Shown here: in pieces, positions 28,780-39,904 of the stretch | Position numbering within the stretch: position 1 is the first letter of the stretch | How the letters are laid out: each line of letters opens with the position of its first letter | From: Parageobacillus thermantarcticus | GTDB taxonomy: Bacteria > Bacillota > Bacilli > Bacillales > Anoxybacillaceae | Direction of reading: 5' to 3' | Assembly (NCBI RefSeq): GCF_900111865.1 | Contig: NZ_FOJS01000001.1 | Location: forward strand, 62,001-126,000 | Length of the DNA: 64,000 nt | The notes under the pieces: model-generated | The model's database searches: none | The model's input: only the letters and a program-made list of their open reading frames with translations | Told to the model about the DNA's origin: nothing | Translations under genes and position numbers: made by a program

Positions 28780-28921
28780 CCCTTAATTCCTCCCTTATCA
28801 TTCTTTCTATTCTTTATTTTACACGGGAGAACAAGCGGTTTCTTCGTGCGGTTTTGAACAATTTATGAAATTCATCCACTAATAAGCAAAATGCCCCGCG
28901 CTCTCGTAAATCGCTTTTTCA

Positions 28922-28965
28922 TAAAAAACAAAAAACCTGCCTTGTCAGCAAGAAAAGGCAGGTTT
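28922..28965 (-). terminator. Terminator after yrhC (end of the yrrT operon)
   Basis: AAACCTGCCTT (28933-28943) and AAGGCAGGTTT (28955-28965), then a T-rich tract on the minus strand. The stem overlaps the yrhC stop codon. Confidence 0.87.
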
Positions 28966-29194
28966 ATTCATCTGTTTCCCGCAATAAGCGGATATATTGG
29001 ATCGCCCGATGAAAAAAGGAAAATGAGCCGATTAACAATATCACAATAAGACAAAGCAAATACGCCTTTTTCTCCGGCGCAATCGTAGGAAGAAGCGTGC
29101 CAATGTACAAAAAAACGCTTAACGCCAGCAACACACCGGCAAACGTTTTATAATCGTCTGCTTTTTCCTTCCACAATCGCTTTTGCCGTTCCAT
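28964..29194 (-). CDS. yrhC: YrhC family membrane protein
   Basis: A 76-residue protein from ATG 29194 (MERQKRLWKEKADDYKTF) with two hydrophobic segments separated by a short EKKA turn and a charged C-terminus (FFHRAIQYIRLLRE). It matches YrhC in length and position as last gene of the yrrT-mtnN-mccA-mccB-yrhC operon. Function is unknown. A role in sulfur amino acid transport or efflux is only suggested by the neighbours. A GTG four codons upstream is within the ribosome binding region. Confidence 0.88.
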   Translation of the reverse strand: MERQKRLWKEKADDYKTFAGVLLALSVFLYIGTLLPTIAPEKKAYLLCLIVILLIGSFSFFHRAIQYIRLLRETDE

Positions 29195-29256
29195 CGTATC
29201 CCCCACTTTCCATCCTCCACTGTACCATATGAGATAGAAAATGTGGGGATGTAATT

Positions 29257-31319
<2,063 letters not shown>

Positions 31320-31372
31320 ACCGTCACTCCATTCTTTCGAGCATAGAACGAGGAAGGGAATCCCTTCCTCGA

Positions 31373-32071
31373 TTATTTTTGTAGCGAAGACACCATCGAC
31401 AATACTAAATCGGCAGAATGTTTGGCGGCGGTATCTAAAAATTGCTCAAAGGATACGTCGGATTCTTTTCCAGCAATATCCGATAACGCCCGAATGATGA
31501 CAAACGGAACAGCAAACTGTGTGCATACTTGGGCAATCGCTGCCGCTTCCATTTCCGCCGCGCATAACTCTGGAAACTTGCTGCGCACAAATTCCACGCG
31601 CGCCGGATCGTTCATAAACGAATCGCCGGTCGCAATAAGCCCTTTTACTACTTGAATATCCTTGATTTGTTTCGCGTTTTGTTCGGCGATCTTTACTAAT
31701 GTTTCGTCCGCTTTATAACGCGCCGGCATCCCCGGAACTTGGCCGTATTCATAGCCAAACGCCGTCACATCGACATCATGATGTACGACTTCGTTGGAAA
31801 TGACGACATCCCCGACATTTAACGTAGATAAAAAACCACCCGCTGAACCGGTGTTAATGACATAATTCGGACGGAATCGCTCCAACAAAATCGCCGTTGC
31901 CATCGCTGCGTTTACTTTGCCGATTCCTGATTTTAATAAAATGACGTCGGCACCGTTTAATCGCCCTGATGAAAACTCGCAATTGGCGATGATCGTTTCT
32001 TCACGCTCCTCGATTTTGTCGCGCAAAATCGCCACTTCTTCTTCCATTGCCCCGATAATCGCTATTTTCAT
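31373..32071 (-). CDS. mtnN: 5'-methylthioadenosine/S-adenosylhomocysteine nucleosidase
   Basis: MtnN (Pfs) cleaves adenine from methylthioadenosine and S-adenosylhomocysteine. From ATG 32071 ([13 protein letters not shown], 232 residues) the hallmark residues are Glu in GAMEEEV, the NTGSAGG ribose/phosphate-like site, [13 protein letters not shown] and the catalytic Asp in [19 protein letters not shown] supports this start over 32119, which lies inside yrrT. It removes the product of YrrT methylation, linking both genes. Confidence 0.97.
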   Translation of the reverse strand: MKIAIIGAMEEEVAILRDKIEEREETIIANCEFSSGRLNGADVILLKSGIGKVNAAMATAILLERFRPNYVINTGSAGGFLSTLNVGDVVISNEVVHHDVDVTAFGYEYGQVPGMPARYKADETLVKIAEQNAKQIKDIQVVKGLIATGDSFMNDPARVEFVRSKFPELCAAEMEAAAIAQVCTQFAVPFVIIRALSDIAGKESDVSFEQFLDTAAKHSADLVLSMVSSLQK

Positions 32072-32091
32072 TTGTCTCCCTCTTTCTATTT

Positions 32092-32733
32092 TTACTGTTT
32101 TACTGCTTCCATCACCCATACAAACACATTCTTTTGCGTAAACGTGACGGTAAAGCCATTTTCTTCAAACAGTTTTGTCAACACATCCAGCGTCGTATAA
32201 TACTCGCGTTCTAGGTCATCCGCCAAATGATGAAATCCGCGCTCCCTTGCCTCTTCTACCGCGTGCTGAAATGTTTGGCGATCGCGAAACACCGTATCAG
32301 CAAACACTATTTTATCACCTTTATTTAATAGCTTGCCATACTTGGCGATTGCTTCCTGTTTTTCCCGATCGGTGAGATGATGAAACGCATAAGTGCTGAC
32401 AATGGTGTCAACCGGTTCTGGCGGAAGGGAAAATTGCAAAAAATCTCCATCGACAATCGATACTTTGTCTCCAAGCTTTTCATGCGCTTTTTTCCGCATC
32501 GGTTCCGATGGTTCAATGCCATATACCGTTTTTCCTTGCTCCAGCAACTTTTTCGTTAAATTTCCCGTTCCGACACCAAACTCAAGCACAACGCTTTTCG
32601 CTTTGCTAGCAACTGTATTTAAAATATCTTCATAATTCGCAAACACGTCGCGATATTCTTCATCATATCCCCCGACAGATTGATCATAAGAATCTGCCCA
32701 TGCTTCAAACAAATCAAGAAATTCTCTGCCCAT
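32092..32733 (-). CDS. yrrT: SAM-dependent methyltransferase YrrT
   Basis: A 213-residue class I methyltransferase, equal in length to Bacillus YrrT, with motif [29 protein letters not shown] and SSYAFHHLT-like [11 protein letters not shown]. Its methyl acceptor is not known to me. It is the first gene of yrrT-mtnN-mccA-mccB-yrhC, which in Bacillus is repressed by CymR when cysteine is plentiful. I start it at ATG 32733 (MGREFLDLF) with GGAG ten bases upstream. Confidence 0.95.
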   Translation of the reverse strand: MGREFLDLFEAWADSYDQSVGGYDEEYRDVFANYEDILNTVASKAKSVVLEFGVGTGNLTKKLLEQGKTVYGIEPSEPMRKKAHEKLGDKVSIVDGDFLQFSLPPEPVDTIVSTYAFHHLTDREKQEAIAKYGKLLNKGDKIVFADTVFRDRQTFQHAVEEARERGFHHLADDLEREYYTTLDVLTKLFEENGFTVTFTQKNVFVWVMEAVKQ

Positions 32734-32763
32734 GATGTCCACGCTCCATAATTTTTATAATTC

Positions 32764-32792
32764 CTATATATATACTATGATTTTTATTTCAA
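32764..32792 (-). promoter_or_regulatory. Candidate promoter of the yrrT-yrhC operon
   Basis: Minus strand TTGAAA (32787-32792), 17 bases, ATATAG (32764-32769). The region is very AT-rich (TATATATATA), so the exact -10 is uncertain. A CymR operator is expected near here but I could not define it by eye. Confidence 0.35.
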
Positions 32793-32840
32793 ATCTGTTC
32801 TCAATGTATCATAAGTTTTTCTTTTCTTCAACGAAAACCA

Positions 32841-32870
32841 TTGTTTTACGTTGTGGAAATTTGCTACACT
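32841..32870 (+). promoter_or_regulatory. Promoter of yrzA
   Basis: TTGTTT (32841-32846), 18 bases, TACACT (32865-32870), 25 bases upstream of the yrzA start. Confidence 0.5.
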
Positions 32871-32895
32871 TGGCGGTGAAAGGAGGAAGACAGAT

Positions 32896-33102
32896 ATGAA
32901 TATTTCCCTTGATCTGATTGAAGATAAAATCGAATTTTTTGAAGCGGATGATTTGCAAACATTAGAGAAAAAAATTAATGAACAAATTGAACATAATAAA
33001 GCGCTTTTGCTTCACGTTCACCATGTTTCCCACCAAATGCATGTTGCGGAAAACGGGAAACGGTTTTACAGCGCGGTCGTTCACTTTAAAGCGAAAAAAT
33101 AA
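32896..33102 (+). CDS. yrzA: YrzA family protein (DUF2536)
   Basis: A 68-residue soluble protein (MNISLDLIEDKIEFFEADDLQTL, ending FYSAVVHFKAKK) similar to Bacillus YrzA, which lies at the same place beside yrrS. A very strong AAAGGAGGAAG site precedes ATG 32896. The open frame upstream of it is not translated from any good site. No function known. Transcribed against its neighbours and closed by a terminator shared with yrrS. Confidence 0.88.
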   Translation: MNISLDLIEDKIEFFEADDLQTLEKKINEQIEHNKALLLHVHHVSHQMHVAENGKRFYSAVVHFKAKK

Positions 33103-33138
33103 AGCGGATTTCCTAGGAAAAGGAAATCCGCTTATTTT
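33092..33138. terminator. Bidirectional terminator between yrzA and yrrS
   Basis: AAGCGGATTTCCT (33102-33114) and AGGAAATCCGCTT (33121-33133) form a perfect 13-bp stem. T-rich tracts lie on both sides (TTTATTTTTTC on minus). Confidence 0.92.
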
Positions 33139-33752
33139 CTTAATTGCTGCACTTTCGTCGGCTTCCATCCTTGGTTTTCCACCCATTCAATATATACTTT
33201 GTAATATTGCGCTTTATCTTTTGTAGAGATCGTCGCGACAGCTTTGTTCGGCCCATTGTTTCCGATAAACCAGACGATCATATCGGATTGGGAAAGACCG
33301 GTTGCATAACTGACGGCATCTAACATTTCCTTCCAATCAACGGAATCTTTCTTAAACTGAGTGACGTGAGGTTCAGATTGGGTGGTGCCAATCGGTTGCC
33401 ATGCGGGATTGACAATTTCTTTTTCTATATTCGATCCAGGTGGCCCCGGCGTTTCGATCACTTCTTGCTCTTCTTCGCTCGCTTCTTCCTGATCCGTTTG
33501 TTCGCTTTTCTCATCTTCCGCTCGTTTTTGATTAATCTCTACTTCTACTTTCGCTTCGCTACGATCTTTTTTGACTTCTGTTTTTGGTTGCGGCTTTGCT
33601 GTTTGCTCGTTCGATCGGTCGCTGTCGGAAAACAAATTCCACGCGACGACGATAATAAGCAAAACGACTACGGCAATCGCTGCATTGAGAATGCGATTGA
33701 TTTTTCGGCGCTTTGCCCGCTGCGCAAAGCGCGGTCCCATTTCTGTTGCCAA
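33132..33752 (-). CDS. yrrS: YrrS family protein (DUF1510)
   Basis: A 206-residue bitopic membrane protein with a basic cytoplasmic start (RFAQRAKRRKINR), one membrane helix (ILNAAIAVVVLLIIVVAWNLF), a long Glu/Lys/Gln-rich extracytoplasmic linker, and a C-terminal globular DUF1510 domain (ATGLSQSDMIVWFIGNNGPNKAVATIS). It starts at TTG 33752 after GGAGGG. In Bacillus yrrS accompanies the penicillin-binding gene pbpI, and expression is linked to sporulation. The same order is kept here. Confidence 0.9.
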   Translation of the reverse strand: MATEMGPRFAQRAKRRKINRILNAAIAVVVLLIIVVAWNLFSDSDRSNEQTAKPQPKTEVKKDRSEAKVEVEINQKRAEDEKSEQTDQEEASEEEQEVIETPGPPGSNIEKEIVNPAWQPIGTTQSEPHVTQFKKDSVDWKEMLDAVSYATGLSQSDMIVWFIGNNGPNKAVATISTKDKAQYYKVYIEWVENQGWKPTKVQQLRK

Positions 33753-33831
33753 CCGTTTCGTCCCTCCTTCGTATCATTGTTTTTATTGTATCATGACGAT
33801 CCTTCCCTAATAAACTGTTTCGTCGCTATCG

Positions 33832-35604
33832 CTAATTTCTGTCCCGATCGTCAAATTCATATATTTTTTGAACGAGATCATAAAACACATCGTTTGCCAC
33901 CGCCTGCGAACCTATGCTTTCTAATTCTACGACAACGAGCGCGTATCGCGGCGCATTGGCAGGAAAATAGCCGGCAAACCATTTATTGATTAGTTCTTTG
34001 TTATGGAACATTTTTCCGGTTTCCGCCGTGCCCGATTTTCCGGCCACTTCATATGGAAGAGATTGAAATTGGCGTCCTGTGCCGTGTTCATCGGTAACGA
34101 CTTTCCGCAATAATCGCTGCAGTGTTCTAGCAGTGGCAGAGGAAATTGGCTCTTCGTCAGAAAACGGCTGTTCCGGAAACGTAAAAAAGACGGCGCCGTT
34201 TTTATATAAAATTTTACTTACCGCCCTCACTTGCTTTGCCTCGCCGTTTCGCGCAATCGTTGCCATCATATTGGCAACCGCCAGCGGCGATACGCGCACA
34301 TCTTTTTGCCCGATCGACGTTTGCGCCACCGCAAGCGGTATGCGCTTATCATTGTCATCGTGCCAGATCGTTCCCTTTCGTTCTTCTGGAAATTGCTTAA
34401 AATTTTCTTCATGATATACGTCACCTTGCCATCCTGAAAGCGGGTACAACCCAAGCTTTTTTGCGTATATTTCAAGAATGTCTGGATCGTGTTGAACGAG
34501 CTTTTTTCCGAGTGTTGCAAAAGCGTTGTTGCAGCTTGCGGCGAAACTTTCGGCAAATTCTAGCATTCCGTAAGAATGAACGTCATCGGGCGTCACCCCG
34601 TCTATTTTTTTGCTGCAATCAAACGTTGTTTGTTCGGAAGCGATTCCTGTTTCCAGCGCTGCCGCCGCAACAACCGTTTTAAAGATTGAACCGGGGATTT
34701 GCGGCAAAATCATTTGGTTTTCCGCGCCACGATTTTTATAAGGATTGCGCGGATCCATATCGGGACGGCTAACCATGGCAAGCACACTATTCGTCTTGAT
34801 ATCCAGCAAAACGATGCCGCCTTTTTTCAAGCGGTGCTTTTGCACAACCGTTTCCGCGATTTGCTGCAAATCGCGGTCGATCGTCGTTTTTACGGAAACG
34901 GGATAAAACGGATTGCCGGGATCGCTATACTTCACGTTAATTCCAAATAAAGGACCTCCTTCTGCGTCAACATGATACAACAGCTTCGTCTCCCCTTCGG
35001 GAATTAAAAATTCGTCAAACGCCTTTTGCAACCCATGAATTCCTACTTCAACATGGGGCGAAAGAGGCCGCTTCGGATAGCGGGAGCGCAAAAGGCGGGC
35101 GTCTTCGCGCGTAAAGCCGATTAAATGCGGCGCATATGTCCTCTCTAGCGGACGCTGTTTTTTTACAGCGAATACTCCCGGAATACGCAGCTGGTTAATT
35201 TTTTCCATTTGTTTTTCTGTTAAGACAAATGGTGCGCCGTTTGCCGCAAAAATAAACGGTTCTTTTGCTTTTTCCAGCTGATCGATAATGCTCTGAGGAG
35301 AAATGTCGAGGATTTTTGCCACTTTTTCGACGGGCCACTCCATCGCCTTTAAAAATGGGAACAAAATAAGCGAGGGAGTATATTCTTTCGTCAGCGGCTT
35401 CCCGTGCCGATCAATAAACGTTCCCCTCCCGTCGTCAATGACCATCTCTTGCGTCCGTTGCGCCACGCTTGCTTCGATTAAGTTGACGTTTTGTTTAGAA
35501 AACGACTCTGTGCTAATGAGCTGAACTTGAATAAGCCGGGCGATAAGAAAAAAAATTCCGATTTGGATCATCGAAAGCATAACTATTGCTCGTTTTTTCC
35601 ACAT
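33832..35604 (-). CDS. pbpI: Class B penicillin-binding protein PbpI (YrrR)
   Basis: A peptidoglycan transpeptidase with an N-terminal membrane anchor (IVMLSMIQIGIFFLIARLIQVQ), a PBP dimerisation domain, and the transpeptidase domain with the active-site serine in PGSIFKT (about residue 305), SCNN (SxN motif) and KSGTAET. From ATG 35604 it has 590 residues, close to Bacillus PbpI. The GAGGTG site seven bases upstream is embedded in the greA terminator hairpin, so its translation may depend on that structure. Upstream in-frame ATGs are inside the hairpin. Confidence 0.94.
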   Translation of the reverse strand: MWKKRAIVMLSMIQIGIFFLIARLIQVQLISTESFSKQNVNLIEASVAQRTQEMVIDDGRGTFIDRHGKPLTKEYTPSLILFPFLKAMEWPVEKVAKILDISPQSIIDQLEKAKEPFIFAANGAPFVLTEKQMEKINQLRIPGVFAVKKQRPLERTYAPHLIGFTREDARLLRSRYPKRPLSPHVEVGIHGLQKAFDEFLIPEGETKLLYHVDAEGGPLFGINVKYSDPGNPFYPVSVKTTIDRDLQQIAETVVQKHRLKKGGIVLLDIKTNSVLAMVSRPDMDPRNPYKNRGAENQMILPQIPGSIFKTVVAAAALETGIASEQTTFDCSKKIDGVTPDDVHSYGMLEFAESFAASCNNAFATLGKKLVQHDPDILEIYAKKLGLYPLSGWQGDVYHEENFKQFPEERKGTIWHDDNDKRIPLAVAQTSIGQKDVRVSPLAVANMMATIARNGEAKQVRAVSKILYKNGAVFFTFPEQPFSDEEPISSATARTLQRLLRKVVTDEHGTGRQFQSLPYEVAGKSGTAETGKMFHNKELINKWFAGYFPANAPRYALVVVELESIGSQAVANDVFYDLVQKIYEFDDRDRN

Positions 35605-35642
35605 AAAAAAACACCTCATCTTCATTTTCGACGAGGTGTTTT
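35604..35642 (-). terminator. greA terminator overlapping the pbpI ribosome binding site
   Basis: On the minus strand AAAACACCTC (35633-35642) pairs with GAGGTGTTTT (35607-35617), followed by further Ts that run directly into the pbpI ATG at 35604. The 3' arm contains GAGGTG, the only good pbpI ribosome binding site. Confidence 0.8.
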
Positions 35643-35652
35643 ATTTTAAAAC

Positions 35653-36129
35653 CTATTTTACCGCGACAATTTTTACAAGCATTTCGCCTCCTGGCGTTTG
35701 CACTGTAACTTCTTCCCCGACTCTTCTGCCGAGAAGCGATTTCGCAATTGGGGAGTCATTGGAAATTTTCCCTTCAAATGGATCGGCTTCCGCGCTTCCG
35801 ACAATCGTATACGTTTCTTCTTCCCCATCTGGAAGTTCAATAAACGTAACGGATTTTCCTAGCGAAACAACATCTGGATTTTCCGTGTCTTCTTCGATAA
35901 TAATCGCGTTGCGAATCATGTTTTCAAGCGTTTGGATGCGCGCTTCGACAAATGCTTGTTCGTCTTTTGCTGCGTCGTACTCGGAGTTTTCCGATAAGTC
36001 GCCAAATCCGCGCGCGATTTTAATGCGTTCTACTACTTCTTTTCGCTTCACTGTTTTTAAATATTCGAGTTCTTGTTCCAGTTTCTCTTTCCCTTCTTTT
36101 GTCATCGGATATTGCTTTTCGTTTGCCAT
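35653..36129 (-). CDS. greA: Transcription elongation factor GreA
   Basis: GreA rescues backtracked RNA polymerase by stimulating transcript cleavage. The 158-residue protein from ATG 36129 ([13 protein letters not shown]) shows the coiled coil with the acidic tip region [18 protein letters not shown] and the C-terminal FKBP-like domain ([21 protein letters not shown]). An ATG one codon earlier and a GTG at 36138 are in frame. GAGGAGTGAGC best fits the ATG pair. It lies between udk and pbpI. Confidence 0.97.
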   Translation of the reverse strand: MANEKQYPMTKEGKEKLEQELEYLKTVKRKEVVERIKIARGFGDLSENSEYDAAKDEQAFVEARIQTLENMIRNAIIIEEDTENPDVVSLGKSVTFIELPDGEEETYTIVGSAEADPFEGKISNDSPIAKSLLGRRVGEEVTVQTPGGEMLVKIVAVK

Positions 36130-36180
36130 CATGCTCACTCCTCTATATATTTTTCCTTCTTATTTTCATTATGGTATGTA

Positions 36181-36216
36181 AAACGTACGAACAACGAGGA
36201 AAGTTGTCGTACGTTT
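36181..36216 (-). terminator. Hairpin between udk and greA
   Basis: AAACGTACGAACAAC (36181-36195) pairs with GTTGTCGTACGTTT (36203-36216) with a one-base bulge. Weak T-run (TTTTACAT) on the minus strand. Probable terminator of udk or part of the greA leader. Confidence 0.6.
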
Positions 36217-36253
36217 ACTTGTTATATTTATTTATATTGTTTCGTTTATGTTA

Positions 36254-36889
36254 TTATAAAATCGATTTTTGTTCAAGAATTGTACGAATTTTTGTAACCA
36301 TTAAATCAATGGCGACATGATTTTGGCCGCCTTCTGGAATAATGATGTCTGCGTAACGCTTCGTCGGCTCCACAAATTGATTGTGCATGGGGCGAACGAC
36401 GGAAACGTACTGCTCGATCACCGACTCCAGCGTGCGGCCGCGCTCATTAATGTCGCGGAGCAAGCGGCGGATAATGCGAATGTCGGCATCGGTATCCACA
36501 TATACTTTAATATCCATTAAGTTGCGCAGCCGTTCATCCTCTAATACAAGTATCCCTTCTACAATAATAACATCTTTTGGCTCAACGTGAATCACTTTGT
36601 CCGATCTCGTATGAAGTTTGTAATCATAAACCGGTTTTTCGATCGGCTCATACCGCAATAATTTATGAAGATGTTCAATCAACAAATCATTATCAAACGC
36701 AAGCGGATGGTCATAATTCGTCCGCAGCCGCTCTTCAAACGGCAGATGGCTTTGATCTTTATAGTAAAAGTCTTGCTCGAGCACTAAAATCGAGTGGCCG
36801 CCAAAATGCTCGTAAATCGCCCTTGCCACGCTCGTTTTTCCCGAGCCGGATCCGCCGGCAACGCCGATGACAACAGGCTTCTTCCCCAT
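36254..36889 (-). CDS. udk: Uridine kinase
   Basis: Udk phosphorylates uridine and cytidine for pyrimidine salvage. The 211 residues include the P-loop [16 protein letters not shown] (9-24), [33 protein letters not shown] and [12 protein letters not shown]. The AAAGGGGATCTGAC site lies at the end of trhP2, whose stop is one base upstream, so the two are coupled. Confidence 0.97.
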   Translation of the reverse strand: MGKKPVVIGVAGGSGSGKTSVARAIYEHFGGHSILVLEQDFYYKDQSHLPFEERLRTNYDHPLAFDNDLLIEHLHKLLRYEPIEKPVYDYKLHTRSDKVIHVEPKDVIIVEGILVLEDERLRNLMDIKVYVDTDADIRIIRRLLRDINERGRTLESVIEQYVSVVRPMHNQFVEPTKRYADIIIPEGGQNHVAIDLMVTKIRTILEQKSIL

Positions 36890-36890
36890 G

Positions 36891-38159
36891 TCAGATCCCC
36901 TTTCTCATCATGTTGTATGGGAAGACTTCGCGCTCCACTTTAAACTTGACAATTTGCAATGGATGGCGTGCCGCATCTAATTCGTTCCCATCTTCGTCCC
37001 AAATTTTCTCCACTACTTGTGTGAAATTTTCAATTTCTGGTCCGAAAAATTCCACTTCATCGCCCGGTTTAAAAAAGTTGCGTTGCTGCAATGTGACCAT
37101 TTTCGTTTCTTTATCATAATCGAGCACAAGACCGGCAAATTCGTGCGTCGTTTTTCGGCTATGAGAACCGTACATATGATCTTGATAGCCCGGCATTCCC
37201 GTAAAGAAAGATGGGGCGGTGTCGCGGTTGGCGCATTTATCGAGCTCTTTGATCCACTCTTCGCGAATGGTGAAATTGTCTGGATCGGCGCAATAAGCGT
37301 CGATCACTTTGCGATAGACGCTCACTACTGTTGCGACATAATGGATCGATTTCATCCGTCCTTCGATTTTTAGGCTGTCGATGCCTAATTCAATCATGGT
37401 TGGAATCGCGCGAATTAAGTTCAAATCTTTCGCGCTCATCGCAAACGGCGCATCGTTTTCATCAAACAACGGTATTTCTTTGTCCCCTTTTAATTGATAT
37501 AAATCGTAATCCCAGCGGCATGATTGACAGCATCCCCCGCGGTTGGAATCGCGCGCTGTCATATGGTTGCTTAATACGCAGCGGCCGGAATATGCGGAAC
37601 ACATCGCGCCATGGATAAACGCTTCAATTTCAATATCGACTTTTTCTTTAATTTCGCGAATTTCCTCCGCACTCGTTTCGCGCGCAAGCACGACGCGTTC
37701 CAACCCTTCTTCTTTCCAAAATTGAACCGCTTTCCAGTTCGCCATTGACTGCTGAGTGCTTAAATGCACCTCTAATTTTGGCGCCACCCGGCGCGCCGTT
37801 TCGATAATAAGCGGATCGGCGACAATAATGCCGTGAACTCCCGCTTGTTCTAGTGCGCGCAAATATTCTTCGAGCCCGGGAATGTTTTCGTTATGCGCAT
37901 AAATGTTGGCCGTCACATATACTTTTGCGCCATATTGATTCGCAAAGCGCACTCCTTCCGCAATTTCCTCGAGCGTAAAATTGTCGGCGTTGGCGCGCAA
38001 GCTATATTCTTGTCCGCCGAGAAATACCGCATCCGCCCCGTAATGCACGGCGATTTTTAATTTTTCTAAGTTGCCGGCTGGAGCGAGAAGTTCGGGCTTT
38101 TTCACGATGACGCGCTTGCCGTTAATGATCTCGGAAATTTTATCGTTTTTTAACAGCAT
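36891..38159 (-). CDS. yrrO: Peptidase U32 family tRNA hydroxylation protein TrhP2 (YrrO)
   Basis: U32-family protein of 422 residues. Bacillus YrrN and YrrO are required for forming 5-hydroxyuridine at tRNA position 34 from prephenate, so peptidase activity is not assumed. Visible are [30 protein letters not shown], the family signature ([22 protein letters not shown], with Cys residues), and [11 protein letters not shown], with a C-terminal beta-domain. GGAGGAG precedes the ATG. Located downstream of trhP1 and upstream of udk. Confidence 0.93.
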   Translation of the reverse strand: MLLKNDKISEIINGKRVIVKKPELLAPAGNLEKLKIAVHYGADAVFLGGQEYSLRANADNFTLEEIAEGVRFANQYGAKVYVTANIYAHNENIPGLEEYLRALEQAGVHGIIVADPLIIETARRVAPKLEVHLSTQQSMANWKAVQFWKEEGLERVVLARETSAEEIREIKEKVDIEIEAFIHGAMCSAYSGRCVLSNHMTARDSNRGGCCQSCRWDYDLYQLKGDKEIPLFDENDAPFAMSAKDLNLIRAIPTMIELGIDSLKIEGRMKSIHYVATVVSVYRKVIDAYCADPDNFTIREEWIKELDKCANRDTAPSFFTGMPGYQDHMYGSHSRKTTHEFAGLVLDYDKETKMVTLQQRNFFKPGDEVEFFGPEIENFTQVVEKIWDEDGNELDAARHPLQIVKFKVEREVFPYNMMRKGI

Positions 38160-38186
38160 CCAACTGCTCCTCCTTTTCTCGCTGTA

Positions 38187-39116
38187 TTAATAAACCGTTT
38201 CCTTAAAGAAAAATCCGGTATCCAACGGGCGATGCTTCGGTTGGATCGCTTCGATTTTCGCTAGCAGCTCATCCTTTTCTTTCTCGTATTGCTCGCGGTT
38301 TTCGGCACATAAATCAATGGCGCGGCGGTATAGTTTCGTCACTTCCGTAATATAGCCAGGCTCGTGCAATACACCGTCAATTTTGAAGCTATCGATGCCG
38401 GCGTCCACCATCTCGCTTAGCTCATCGATGATGCAAATATCGTTCGGGCTCATAATATGCGTGCCGTTTTCATCTTCGAAAATCGGATATTTACTGTCGC
38501 GCTCTTTATCGTACAGAAACATGCCTTTTTCATATTTTTTCCGTTCGATTTCCATTACTTTTCCTTGATATTCAAAATAGTTTCCAATTAAAGAGCGTTT
38601 CGATTGATACATGCAAGTCATCCCATGCACTTGCACTTCGATTTCTACTTCGGCGTGCTCTTTAATTTCTAAAATCGCCTCCATATTTAATTCCCTAGCG
38701 AGGACAGCGCGCTTCGCACCTTTCCGACCCCAATAATTGCACGTATACCAGTTTGTCGCTGTCGTTTCCGGGTTCCAATGCAATTTCATATGCGGCGCCA
38801 CCTCGCGTACAGTCATTAAAACGGCTGGATCGCCAAAGACGATCGCATCCACGCCTGTATCAGCGAGAAACGTTATATAATCGCCAAGTTCGTCCACTTT
38901 ATCGTTGTGGAAAATCGCGTTCATCGCAACATATACTTTCATGCCATATTGACGCACTATGTTGACCGCCTCTTTGACATCCGCGCGGGAAAATTCCCCA
39001 GCCAAGCGCAGGCCGTAGCGCTGCTGGCCGATGATGACCGCGTCCGCGCCAGCATTGGCTAAATCATGGATATGGGAAACGCTCGTCGGCGTTACTAACA
39101 GTTCCGGTTTTTTCAT
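38187..39116 (-). CDS. yrrN: Peptidase U32 family tRNA hydroxylation protein TrhP1 (YrrN)
   Basis: A 309-residue U32-family paralogue of the following gene. It shows KKPELLVTPTSVSHIHDLANAGADAVIIGQQRYGLR, the signature-like EVQVHGMTCMYQSKRSLIGNYF and DSFKIDGVLHEPGYI. It lacks the C-terminal domain of TrhP2. The ATG overlaps the trmR stop (ATGA). With trmR and trhP2 it would supply the hydroxylation step before O-methylation of wobble uridine (knowledge from Bacillus). Confidence 0.92.
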   Translation of the reverse strand: MKKPELLVTPTSVSHIHDLANAGADAVIIGQQRYGLRLAGEFSRADVKEAVNIVRQYGMKVYVAMNAIFHNDKVDELGDYITFLADTGVDAIVFGDPAVLMTVREVAPHMKLHWNPETTATNWYTCNYWGRKGAKRAVLARELNMEAILEIKEHAEVEIEVQVHGMTCMYQSKRSLIGNYFEYQGKVMEIERKKYEKGMFLYDKERDSKYPIFEDENGTHIMSPNDICIIDELSEMVDAGIDSFKIDGVLHEPGYITEVTKLYRRAIDLCAENREQYEKEKDELLAKIEAIQPKHRPLDTGFFFKETVY

Positions 39117-39766
39117 CGTTTTTCACCTCGTTTTCGTGATATGGCGATCCCATCGCCGATCGGAAGAATGACCGTTTCGTAATCTAGACGGCCAATCAAC
39201 CATTCATTGTAGCGGCGAATTTTCGACACTAACTGGCGAATCCGCTTATTTTCAATCGGTTCTTCCGTTGCGACAAGCCCTTTAAACAATACGTTATCTG
39301 TAATAATGATGCCGCTTTCCTTCAACAATGGCTCATACATTTGAAAAAAGCGCTGATATTGTCCTTTGGCTGCGTCGATAAAAATGACATCAAACGGGGC
39401 GTATTTTGCGACATCGCCGCATACGTCCAGCGCATCGCCGAAAATCACGCGAATTTGCCCGCTTGTCCCCGTTTTGTCGATATAAAAAAGCGCGCGTTCA
39501 TACCGCTCGCGATCACGTTCAATCGTAACGATATTCGCATCAGGAAGCGCTTTTGCCATACGAATGGCAGAATAACCAATTGCAGTGCCGATTTCCAAAA
39601 TTTGCTTTGGTTTAGCAATTTTCAACAATTGCAACATTGTTTCGATTCCGGCAATATCCATAATTGGAACGCGATGCTCCTCTGCGTAACGCTCCATCTC
39701 TTTTATTTGCTCATCCCGTTCAGGAAAAAACTGCTCAATATAATGCGCTACTTCCTTTGAGATCAA
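39113..39766 (-). CDS. trmR: tRNA 5-hydroxyuridine methyltransferase TrmR (YrrM)
   Basis: A 217-residue O-methyltransferase of the family 3 fold with ILEIGTAIGYSAIRMA (motif I), IERDRERYE, FDVIFIDAAKGQY and a D-N pair in IITDNVLFKG. Bacillus TrmR converts 5-hydroxyuridine to 5-methoxyuridine in tRNA. The start is TTG 39766 after GAGGAGGAG. It is first in trmR-trhP1-trhP2-udk, and a terminator-like hairpin lies 17 bases upstream. Confidence 0.94.
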   Translation of the reverse strand: MISKEVAHYIEQFFPERDEQIKEMERYAEEHRVPIMDIAGIETMLQLLKIAKPKQILEIGTAIGYSAIRMAKALPDANIVTIERDRERYERALFYIDKTGTSGQIRVIFGDALDVCGDVAKYAPFDVIFIDAAKGQYQRFFQMYEPLLKESGIIITDNVLFKGLVATEEPIENKRIRQLVSKIRRYNEWLIGRLDYETVILPIGDGIAISRKRGEKR

Positions 39767-39782
39767 AAGAGCTCCTCCTCGT

Positions 39783-39811
39783 AAAAATAAGAGTCACATA
39801 ATGACTCTTAT
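39783..39811 (-). terminator. Terminator between mltG and trmR
   Basis: ATAAGAGTCA (39787-39796) and TGACTCTTAT (39802-39811) pair perfectly with a 5-base loop. The minus strand continues TTTTTAC and then the trmR ribosome binding site. Confidence 0.75.
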
Positions 39812-39904
39812 AGCAGGATGGTGATTGATAACTTTATATATACTACCATAAAATATGCGAAATGCGAAATATTTTGTTCGCACTTCAGCGATTCACACAT
39901 TATC

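Noticed and set aside
35636-36181. 181-codon open frame antisense to greA
   Set aside because: Ser/Phe-rich shadow of the greA frame, starting at the greA terminator. No initiation signal and no family.
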